DNA of 6,871 nucleotides from Nitrososphaerales archaeon TH5895. GTDB lineage: Archaea; Thermoproteota; Nitrososphaeria; Nitrososphaerales; Nitrososphaeraceae. Numbering within the stretch: the first letter of the stretch is position 1; every line of letters starts with the position of its first letter. Below the pieces are notes generated by a model. It did no database searches. It had not been told where the DNA came from and was given only the letters and a program-made list of their open reading frames with translations. Made by a program: the position numbers and the translations under genes. This document shows positions 1 through 5,138 of this stretch, piece after piece. Location: assembly GCA_014523695.1 (NCBI GenBank), contig JAATVS010000251.1, positions 1-6,871 on the forward strand, given 5' to 3'.

Positions 1-32
1 AGGTCATTAGTGCAATCACCAGTACTTCCTCT

Positions 33-395
33 ATGAGCAAAGAAGAAGTTGATACATTCCTCGAAAATAAGCTAAATTTGCAACTCGGTTCTATTGATGA
101 CGATGGGGATCCTAATATTCAACCAGTATGGTTTAATTACTATAATGATAGAGAAAAATCGTTGATAATTACACCCAAAACAACTAATAAAATCAAGAAT
201 TTACGAAACAAACCTAATATTTCTTTTTCAATAGATGATGAGAACTTTCCACATAAAGGAGTAAAAGGTAAAGGCATCGCGACCGTAGTTGATGATCGTT
301 AGAACTGTTCCAGAGGCAAGAAAATATATATAAAATATCTTGGAACACTCGATCATCCTATTCCTAAAATGATATTGGGGGATTTCGACCATTAG
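33..395 (+). pseudogene. Broken pyridoxamine 5'-phosphate oxidase-like (PPOX) FMN-binding protein
   Basis: The first 89 codons (33-302, stop TAG at 300-302) match the N-terminal two thirds of small archaeal PPOX-like flavin-binding split-barrel proteins: a start like SKEEVDTFL, then LQLGSIDDDGDPNIQPVWF (about residues 16-34), LIITPK, NISFSIDDENFPHKG and VKGKGIATVVDD. Such proteins usually run about 130-150 residues and reduce or oxidise small substrates with FMN or F420 in the cytosol. Homology continues past the stop. VRTVPEARK reads in the +1-shifted frame (298-324), and IKYLGTLDHPIPKM reads again in the original frame (about 330-371), ending at a TAG at 393-395. This points to two compensating indels plus loss of the last ~30 residues. 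The frame is open upstream to the window edge (VISAITSTSS before Met), so the true start could lie earlier. The family call is from memory; the frame break is seen directly. A sequencing error is the alternative for the frame break. Confidence 0.75.
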
Positions 396-657
396 TTTCA
401 ATACCAGTCAAAGGGGCTTTGATTAGGCTTAGTATTATTAGTCAAATAGCAAATGAAAGTGTTTTCATTGAGCAAAGCAGTTTAGTTATCCTACTCTATT
501 AGGGTATGGTATGTATATACATACGTATCAATTGACCATTGATTTATTATATGTATGATTTGTATCAATGTAATTAACGATATGTGGATATGTTTCCGTG
601 CTACTTATTCGAAATCAATTATTCTCTCTATCTTCCTGATGTTCTCCATTAAAAACT
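396..657. other. Intergenic spacer with palindromes, no gene seen
   Basis: No convincing reading frame lies here. It is AT-rich and contains a perfect 16-bp palindrome (509-524) and an 8-bp direct repeat GTATCAAT (525-532 and 562-569). It also has an inverted pair CATTGAT/ATCAATG (537-543, 564-570) and a possible TATA-like run TTTATTATATG (543-553). That run would give the gene at 658 a leader of about 80 nt. Its promoter role is inferred only. Confidence 0.5.
509..524. repeat. Perfect 16-bp palindrome GTATGTATATACATAC
   Basis: The sequence is identical to its reverse complement over all 16 bases, with no spacer. It sits about 20-35 bp upstream of the TATA-like run at 543-553 and 134 bp before the ATG at 658. 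A dimeric regulator site is one explanation; chance in AT-rich DNA is another. It is too symmetric and AT-rich to be a stable RNA hairpin, because it has no loop. Confidence 0.6.
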
Positions 658-1599
658 ATGATTGATAAAATGAAGATGCCTGATAATGCAAAGCACAGAA
701 AGAGAATTATATTAATCGCATCAAGCATATTAGTTCTCTTTATTATTTTCATTATGCTTTATACACGAATCGTTATTACTCCTCCTCCTCTCCCTATTCC
801 AGAAGGGGAAAGAAGAATGGATCAATTTGGTACTCTCCAGATCTATCCTACAGTGCAGAATGGAAGAGAGTGGTTCATCAACATGCAGGATCCGCTCGAC
901 GATGAAATAGTTTCTTTCAACTCAGATATTACATTGGATCAGCATTCAGATAATTCATGGAGAGTAAATAGTTCAAAGGTGAGGCTACGTGTAGATACTC
1001 TTCCAGGGCAAGAAGAATGGAAGAATGTAGAAATGACAGGATATGTTAGAATGATATCTTCTACTCTAACCGCAGGTTCTAATGAATTCTCTGATCAGGA
1101 TGAGGGAAGCGAAGACGGAGACTCATTAGATCCTCATCTGACATGGCGTGCAAGAGGAGGGCGACATAATGATATGGTTCCGTGTGAGGGGACAGCTTTA
1201 AATGGTGGTTTATACTTTGATGGCAAAGTATCTTGGAAAAAGGAAATATGGCATACTGGAGGATATACTGATGCACGTGGAGTCTCAGAAATACCTAACT
1301 CTCTCGTAAATAAATGGATCGGTTGGAAAACTATAATGTATAATCTCGAAAATGATTCATCTGTAAAGATGGAATCATATTTGGATATTAACGCTAACAA
1401 TAATTGGAATAAGATATCTGAAGTTGAAGATAATGGCAAATGGTATGCTGATACTTCTGACGAAGAGTTTTACAGTGTAGATTGTGGTAAAGAAAAAGAC
1501 TATGTAATTACTAATTCTGGGCCTACTGCAACTTTTAGAGCAGATAATCTCATTTTCGATTTCAAAAATCTTAGCATAAGAGAAATTATCCCACCATAA
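658..1599 (+). CDS. Membrane-anchored extracytoplasmic protein, probable ConA/polysaccharide-lyase-like beta-sandwich
   Basis: The protein has 313 residues. A short basic N-terminus (1-16) is followed by one hydrophobic segment (about 17-37), a proline-rich linker (TPPPLPIP, 41-48) and a large outer domain. The anchor plus linker indicate a type II or uncleaved-signal protein facing outside. The outer domain contains EWFINM, WKNVEMTGYVRM, LTWRARGGRH (161-170), CEGTALNGGLYFDGKVSWKK (176-195), IWHTGGYTD and ITNSGPTATFRADN. I recall this arrangement from uncharacterised thaumarchaeal proteins with a beta-jelly-roll fold related to glucanase/lyase families. No catalytic site can be assigned, so binding or cleavage of a polysaccharide is inference. 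Cys176 and Cys276 are the only cysteines and could form a disulfide. An acidic Ser/Asp/Glu-rich loop (about 138-158) interrupts the domain. Met1, Met5 and Met7 are all possible starts; no Shine-Dalgarno is visible. The reading frame is certain, the function weak. Confidence 0.85.
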   Translation: MIDKMKMPDNAKHRKRIILIASSILVLFIIFIMLYTRIVITPPPLPIPEGERRMDQFGTLQIYPTVQNGREWFINMQDPLDDEIVSFNSDITLDQHSDNSWRVNSSKVRLRVDTLPGQEEWKNVEMTGYVRMISSTLTAGSNEFSDQDEGSEDGDSLDPHLTWRARGGRHNDMVPCEGTALNGGLYFDGKVSWKKEIWHTGGYTDARGVSEIPNSLVNKWIGWKTIMYNLENDSSVKMESYLDINANNNWNKISEVEDNGKWYADTSDEEFYSVDCGKEKDYVITNSGPTATFRADNLIFDFKNLSIREIIPP

Positions 1600-1615
1600 A
1601 AGAAAGATAAGTAGT

Positions 1616-1816
1616 TTGAATATGGAAACCAAGGTGAGGATTACGCATTCTCCGCCCAGAAGTCCTTTTGTTGTACCTATCGCGTTTACCAAATATGCAG
1701 TTCCCATGTTGCAGAACGCAATTAAGATACTAGGACACGAGAAGATCAAAATATATGAATCACTTATTAAATTACATTCTGCCTTACAGAGAAGTCTGGA
1801 GAGTTTAACTTCCTGA
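1616..1816 (+). CDS. Doubtful small ORF, hypothetical protein of 64-66 residues
   Basis: The frame starts at TTG (1616) or ATG (1622), 17-23 nt after the stop of the upstream gene on the same strand, so it could be co-transcribed with it. I do not recognise the product. The N-terminal half has Pro-rich and hydrophobic stretches (SPPRSPFVVPIAF). The C-terminal half (about 30-66) is a plausible amphipathic helix with alternating Lys/Leu/Ile. There is no ribosome-binding site. An overlapping minus-strand frame (1375-1833) is longer but composed like an antisense shadow. It may equally be a chance ORF. Confidence 0.35.
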   Translation: MNMETKVRITHSPPRSPFVVPIAFTKYAVPMLQNAIKILGHEKIKIYESLIKLHSALQRSLESLTS

Positions 1817-2329
1817 TGGAAAAGTGTTTGCATAATGACAGTTTAGACAGTTTCGTACTTTCCCTACTATGAGTGAAAGGGTCTTCATAGTTCTTCTACT
1901 AAACCAAATCATAGTACTAGTAAACAAATAATGCCATGCAAGTCAGGATGCAAAACATGAAACGCGGGAAGGTCAGGATTATATTTCGAAGAAACACGTA
2001 AGAGAACATCGGAGCTGAAAAGAAACCCAAACCATGACAAGTTGGGAGATGTCTATCACAAAAGACCTGTGAGAAAATAAGAGGGACATTTAGAATATTC
2101 CAAGACACACAATCACCCACTAAAGGGTATCAATAGACCCAAAGAAATCGTACAAAGACAGACTAACAACAGACTAGAATACCATAAAACACACGACGCA
2201 CCCAACAAAAGGCAAACCACATACAGAAGAGACTAAGAAAAAGATAGTGCATCCTGTAAGAAGTGGTGCAATTTAAGAAAGCGTTGCAATAATGAAAAAT
2301 TTTATGTGTGTTCCTCTTTACCTTTCCCT
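1817..2329. other. Long gene-poor stretch with strand-asymmetric, T-poor sequence
   Basis: No intact gene is supported. Near the left end, ACTATGA (1866-1872) pairs with TCATAGT (1885-1891) around a 12-nt loop. This is a weak stem that might end transcription of the upstream genes. From about 1920 to 2240 the plus strand becomes rich in A and C and strikingly poor in T, with a near-tandem ACAGACTA repeat (2158-2165, 2169-2176). A basic reading frame with one internal stop covers 1961-2236 and is listed separately. From 2240 onward the composition becomes normal again. Confidence 0.5.
1961..2236 (+). pseudogene. Possible gene remnant: basic reading frame interrupted by one TAA
   Basis: One plus-strand frame runs 92 codons from just after a TGA (1958-1960) to a TAA (2234-2236), with a single in-frame TAA at 2078-2080. 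It reads about 39 codons (including LYFEETRKRTSELKRN and DKLGDVYHKRPVRK) and then about 51 codons (including EYSKTHNHPLKGINRPKEIV). It is very rich in Lys, Arg, His and Asn and has no ATG near its beginning. I do not recognise it; a decayed nucleic-acid-binding or mobile-element protein would fit the charge. T-poor composition lowers the number of stops in any frame, so it may be an artefact. Confidence 0.2.
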
Positions 2330-2686
2330 TTATTCACCTAATAATTTAATAAGTATCCCTAATGCTTCTCCTTCAGTATTACATTTAATTGGAAAGTCAT
2401 CAACTATGTTCTGTTCCTTCTTGGTTTGCATTATTTTTTCTTTTCCTTCAAAAGCGTCTATTTCAAAATATTCTTTAGGACTATCTCTTATTTTTCCCTC
2501 CTCATTGTATCCCACTTCCTCAGGACTTACTGAGGGTGTGTATACTGTCAATTTACAAGACACTGAACCGTCATTACTCGTATATTTCACAGGTTGAGTT
2601 TTTAATCGTACATCACCACTGTCAACATGGAACAAGCTTTCCGCACCGGTACCCATTGAATAAGGTCCTTTCATGCCGTTCCTCAT
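2330..2686 (-). CDS. Hypothetical protein, 118 residues, second gene of a minus-strand pair
   Basis: I do not recognise this protein. It is soluble and charged, with two cysteines (44 and 102) and no membrane segment. A Gly/Ser-rich N-terminus leads into probable beta strands (DVRLKTQPVKYTS, SCKLTVYTP, about 25-50). An acidic middle (VSPEEVGYNEEGKIRDSPKEY) and a probable C-terminal helix (EGEALGILIKLLGE) follow. Met1 and Met5 are possible starts. Met1 is favoured because its ATG overlaps the stop of a 16-codon mini-cistron (ATGA at 2686-2683). A TATA-like AATAAAAG (2718-2711) centred about 28 nt before the ATG could also drive a leaderless transcript. The gene lies 63 bp after the stop of the next minus-strand gene, same direction. 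The opposite-strand frame over it reads as an antisense shadow. Confidence 0.65.
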   Translation of the reverse strand: MRNGMKGPYSMGTGAESLFHVDSGDVRLKTQPVKYTSNDGSVSCKLTVYTPSVSPEEVGYNEEGKIRDSPKEYFEIDAFEGKEKIMQTKKEQNIVDDFPIKCNTEGEALGILIKLLGE

Positions 2687-2733
2687 TTAAGAGGATAGAC
2701 CGTAATAAGTCTTTTATTGGAGCATGAGAGCAC
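2683..2733 (-). CDS. Possible 16-residue leader mini-cistron with GTG start
   Basis: Reading the minus strand from GTG at 2733-2731 gives VLSCSNKRLITVYPLK and a TGA at 2685-2683. That TGA overlaps the ATG of the next gene as ATGA. A perfect AGGAGG (2746-2741) stands 7 nt before the GTG, ideal ribosome-binding spacing, and just after the stop of the upstream gene (2752-2750). The arrangement would carry ribosomes from the first gene to the third by coupling. Whether the peptide matters, or only the act of translation, cannot be told. It could be coincidence, since the ORF is short. Confidence 0.4.
   Translation of the reverse strand: MLSCSNKRLITVYPLK
2711..2718 (-). promoter_or_regulatory. 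TATA-like box AATAAAAG before the 118-residue gene
   Basis: The AT-rich octamer is centred about 28 nt upstream of the ATG at 2686, the usual spacing for an archaeal leaderless transcript. It lies inside the putative mini-cistron, so it would be an internal promoter within the operon. No BRE purine tract is clear. Confidence 0.3.
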
Positions 2734-2740
2734 TAGTTAT

Positions 2741-2746
2741 CCTCCT
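2741..2746 (-). promoter_or_regulatory. Strong Shine-Dalgarno AGGAGG
   Basis: This is the only complete AGGAGG that I find properly placed before a start codon in the window. It lies 4 nt after the stop of the 119-residue gene and 7 nt before a GTG (2733-2731). It is 54 nt from the ATG of the 118-residue gene, too far to serve that start directly, so it argues for translation of the short frame between them. Confidence 0.5.
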
Positions 2747-2749
2747 GGG

Positions 2750-3109
2750 TCATTTAAGACTAGACTTTTCAGACTTTGATAATTTATTAATTGGTATCTT
2801 AGGAGGTCCAACAGACTCTTTACTTAAAATATTTATTTCTGCGACCGATTCATAAGGTATCTTACGGACGTTCAGAATTGTGTCGGTGTCATTCATTAGT
2901 GTTATCTCAACAAAATGACTAGTCTCATTTATTCTAGCCTGTGTAATATGGTTTCTATTCAACCATTCTTCTGGGTCATTATGTTCAAGCATATCAGGAT
3001 AGTCTAAAATATCTGTAATTAGATGTCCTTCTATATTCGGTATTCTAAATATAATGTCAACATTTTGTATCTCTTTATCGTTATAATACACTCTCTTGCT
3101 ATTCGGCAT
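2750..3109 (-). CDS. Hypothetical protein, 119 residues, first gene of a minus-strand pair
   Basis: I do not recognise this protein. It has no cysteine, signal or membrane segment and is probably cytosolic. The N-terminal part (about 14-50) alternates short strands and acidic helices (NVDIIFRIPN, DILDYPDMLEHNDPEEWL). The middle (60-96) looks like a small beta-barrel or hairpin, FVEITLMNDTDTILNVRKIP then YESVAEINIL. That is the pattern of a strand, a turn, a strand, and a conserved-looking IPYE-type loop, as in Sm-like or other small barrel folds, but this is only resemblance. A basic Ser/Lys tail (108-119) ends it. The ATG at 3109 follows a TTTTTAA run with no Shine-Dalgarno. It is followed 4 nt later by AGGAGG and the mini-cistron, so it probably heads a short operon. 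Confidence 0.7.
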   Translation of the reverse strand: MPNSKRVYYNDKEIQNVDIIFRIPNIEGHLITDILDYPDMLEHNDPEEWLNRNHITQARINETSHFVEITLMNDTDTILNVRKIPYESVAEINILSKESVGPPKIPINKLSKSEKSSLK

Positions 3110-3246
3110 TTAAAAACTCAGGTAAAGTGTTCCATTTTTGTGTTCCTATGCTTCTTGGATTGTCCGTATGTTAACTAAGTCACGCTCCTATCTAAAGGTT
3201 AGAATCTAATCCTAATCCTTCTTAAATGTCTAGACCATTTACTTAA

Positions 3247-3775
3247 AACCCCCTTACAAATACCGGCGCATTTGCAAAAGTAGACACGATAGAGTTACAC
3301 AATGAACAACACGAGTTAATACGTACATTAGACGTAAATGAATATGACTTAAATATGAGAGATCTATCAACCGCATTGCGTCGGAATTAAGCACTGAAGA
3401 TATAGAAGAGGAAGAGGAAGTAATTCACAGGATTCAAACGCGGAGCTTAACCAAGGACAGTTTGAAGACACTTTCACCAAGTTAATGGAAGATAGACACG
3501 TAGAAGACACTGCAACTATGCAGGGAGCAATGGATTCTAATAATAATGACAAACCCGCGGCTGCCGCCGCAAGTACTGGAGGCTCAGCAGCAGCAGCAGC
3601 AGCAGCAAGTATGTCCTTTCCTGGAGTCCCACAACAACCCATAGGACCCCCGCCAGTTGAAGAAGTACCAACTACATTCCCATCAACTGGAGAACTAGAT
3701 AACTCAGGTAGTAATACAGGAGGTGGTGACGCAAAGGGAGAAGGCGGAGGAGAAGGAGAAGAGGAAGAAGACTAA
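3247..3775 (+). pseudogene. Frameshifted remnant of an acidic, low-complexity (Ala/Gly/Glu) protein
   Basis: The intact piece is a 96-codon frame (ATG 3485 to TAA 3773-3775). It has EDTATMQGAMDSNNND, two poly-Ala runs (five and seven), a Pro-rich part (VPQQPIGPPPVEEVP) and a Gly/Glu tail ending EGEEEED. The sequence before it also looks coding but in other frames. Frame 3247-3390 reads VDTIELHNEQHELIRTLDV and NEYDLNMRDLST. The next frame (3348-3476) reads RIASELSTEDIEEEEE. The 3485 frame is open back to 3398 and supplies NSQDSNAELNQGQFEDTFTK. Two single-base losses, near 3366-3375 and near 3400-3425, would join these into one protein. I do not recognise the family. Alternatively only the 96-residue ORF is real and the rest is chance. 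Low complexity and the missing start make function guesses unsafe. Confidence 0.5.
3587..3607 (+). repeat. (GCA)7 trinucleotide repeat coding poly-alanine
   Basis: Seven uninterrupted GCA triplets encode seven alanines in the 3485-3775 frame. Shortly upstream, five alanines use mixed codons (GCG GCT GCC GCC GCA, around 3556-3570). The pure repeat is prone to replication slippage in steps of one residue, without frame loss. Confidence 0.9.
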
Positions 3776-4079
3776 CCTATAGAAAACACATGGTTCATCT
3801 ACTTATTTCTTTTACTAAACTAGAGTACTACTCTAAATTTGGAAAAACAACCAAAGAACATACCCGAAGCCAGTGAAGTCCAAGACGACATAACACGGGT
3901 TAATACTCTTAAAATTGCAATTGCAGAAAGTAGGTAAGGTTTGTTAAGTATTCAATTGCAAACCGTATGTACCTCCTGTCTTAATATTGATTTCATTTTC
4001 ATACTACTCGCTAAGCTACTTTAGCTAAATGTTAATTCAATCAACATAACAACTGAACTCATAGATATACTGAGGAATA
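3776..4079. other. Spacer between two convergent units, one small open frame
   Basis: The stretch holds the 10-bp palindrome TGCAATTGCA (3916-3925), with CAATTGCA repeated at 3953-3960. A 33-codon plus-strand frame (TTG 3839 to TAA 3935-3937) reads NIPEASEVQDDITRVNTLKI. It has an upstream TAG, no ATG and no ribosome-binding site; it may be a further scrap of a decayed gene. The rest is AT-rich with no gene. Both flanking units end here, so terminators for each are expected, but no clear T-tract with stem is seen. Confidence 0.4.
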
Positions 4080-5045
4080 TCATACATGTATTCTCCCTGA
4101 ACCTGCGATTCGTATACTTTTACTATCTGGATTTAACAGAATTGCAATATCTCCTGCCTTAAAGGAAAATAGCTTTTCAGATATTATCTTTAGCCTATTA
4201 TTCTCTAGTTTCTCTATCTTTGCAGGCCTAATCTGTGTTCCTATGGACAAAAGATATGAATGATTTTCTGAAAGATCGTTATCATAAAACGACAGCTTAT
4301 TAAAATCTATGATTAATTCCTGATCTACGGAAGTAAAATGATTGATATTAGACAAAATATCTCCTCTAGTAATCTCCCCAAAAGAAACACCAGTTAGAGC
4401 AAGACCCACCCTAGCTGGACTATTGGATTCTTCGACATTTTTATCATGCATTTGTATGCTTTTGATTATAACTTTTTTCTTTTGAGGAAATAATATTAGT
4501 TCATCATGTATTTTGATGGCACCCTGTTTAAGTATACCCAATACGACCACACCGACTCCTTTTACGTTAAAAATAGTATCTATATGGATAATCGGTAACC
4601 CGTCTCTTTTTATTGGAGATAAAGAATTGATACTTTCTTTAAGACTATCAATATTCTGCTCAACCTTAAATGAGGATGTAATGGTGTTTTTTAGGAGACT
4701 GTTGAGTATTTCAATATCAACTTCGTAAGAATGAAGGAGAAATCCTCTATATTGTTGCAGTAGTTCTAAGGCTACTATTTGCTCTCCTAAATACCTATCC
4801 AGTTTGTTAACATTAATTATCGAATATTCTGCCAAATTTACCGCGGTAATTAATGGTTGGATCTTATCGGGATAGCCTGACGGAATTATGAATGTCATGA
4901 TTCTGTCATCATTTTTTTTGTCATAAGTTGTTATATCACTCGATTGCCCTTTTTTGCCTAATCCTTTTACAAATTCTGTTTCACCAAGGCAAACAACATT
5001 GATACTTTCCACATGTGTTTCTATAAGATTGTCTTTAAAATTCAT
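4080..5045 (-). CDS. EF-1A/SelB-like translation-factor paralogue lacking GTPase motifs
   Basis: The protein has 321 residues, shorter than EF-1A or SelB (over 400). Residues about 12-125 occupy the place of the G domain but have lost it. There is no P-loop (the region reads CLGETEFVKGLGKKG), no DxxG (FIIPSGYPDKIQ), and NKLD at 80-83 falls where the family has the region before QTxEHL rather than as a true G4. Residues 149-235 are a typical EF-Tu domain 2 barrel: PIIHIDTIFNVKGVGVVVLG, QGAIKIHDEL, VIIKSIQMHDKNVEE, ARVGLALTGVSFGEITRGDI. Residues 240-321 resemble domain 3, ending IRIAGSGRIHV. It cannot hydrolyse GTP in the usual way. Binding of a tRNA, nucleotide-free partner or ribosome is inference. 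Such GTPase-less paralogues are, as far as I recall, recurrent in Thaumarchaeota. The ATG at 5045 is preceded by TTAGGA. It diverges from the recombinase gene across a 93-102 bp spacer. Confidence 0.8.
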   Translation of the reverse strand: MNFKDNLIETHVESINVVCLGETEFVKGLGKKGQSSDITTYDKKNDDRIMTFIIPSGYPDKIQPLITAVNLAEYSIINVNKLDRYLGEQIVALELLQQYRGFLLHSYEVDIEILNSLLKNTITSSFKVEQNIDSLKESINSLSPIKRDGLPIIHIDTIFNVKGVGVVVLGILKQGAIKIHDELILFPQKKKVIIKSIQMHDKNVEESNSPARVGLALTGVSFGEITRGDILSNINHFTSVDQELIIDFNKLSFYDNDLSENHSYLLSIGTQIRPAKIEKLENNRLKIISEKLFSFKAGDIAILLNPDSKSIRIAGSGRIHV

Positions 5046-5138
5046 TCCTAATTCTAAGCTGATTGATTGGATGGTTGGTCGGTTATTGTATGATAACTAA
5101 ACTAAATGCTACGTTTATTAGTTGTTCTCTGTTGATGT
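5046..5138. promoter_or_regulatory. Divergent promoter region between EF-like and recombinase genes
   Basis: This spacer must carry start signals for both directions. For the plus strand, TTTATTAG (5114-5121) is a good TATA candidate. For the minus strand, the reverse complement of 5083-5097 (TTATCATACAATAAC) is a weaker candidate that would give a leader of roughly 15-20 nt. No strong dyad operator is seen. Confidence 0.35.
5114..5121 (+). promoter_or_regulatory. TATA-like box TTTATTAG before the recombinase
   Basis: The box is centred about 30 nt before the ATG at 5148 and 21 nt before the GTG at 5139. Archaeal transcription begins about 25-27 nt past the box, that is near 5143-5145. This falls after the GTG and just before the ATG, so the box favours ATG 5148 with a nearly leaderless mRNA. 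Confidence 0.4.

Noticed and set aside
1375..1833. Minus-strand 152-codon open frame over the end of the surface protein gene and the small ORF
   Set aside because: It is mostly antisense to a clear plus-strand gene, with hydrophobic/Cys/Ile-rich composition typical of antisense frames and no start signal.
1917..2120. Minus-strand 67-codon frame rich in Phe, Cys and Leu
   Set aside because: Its length follows from the T-poor plus strand; composition is not protein-like and there is no start signal.
2292..2597. Plus-strand 101-codon frame rich in Ser, Leu, Phe
   Set aside because: Antisense to the 118-residue minus-strand gene, whose charged composition is much more protein-like.
3367..3642. 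Minus-strand 91-codon frame with poly-Ala and Cys/Leu-rich sequence
   Set aside because: It is the complement of the GCA repeat and acidic coding region; alanines arise from the repeat read in reverse (TGC becomes GCT/CTG frames).
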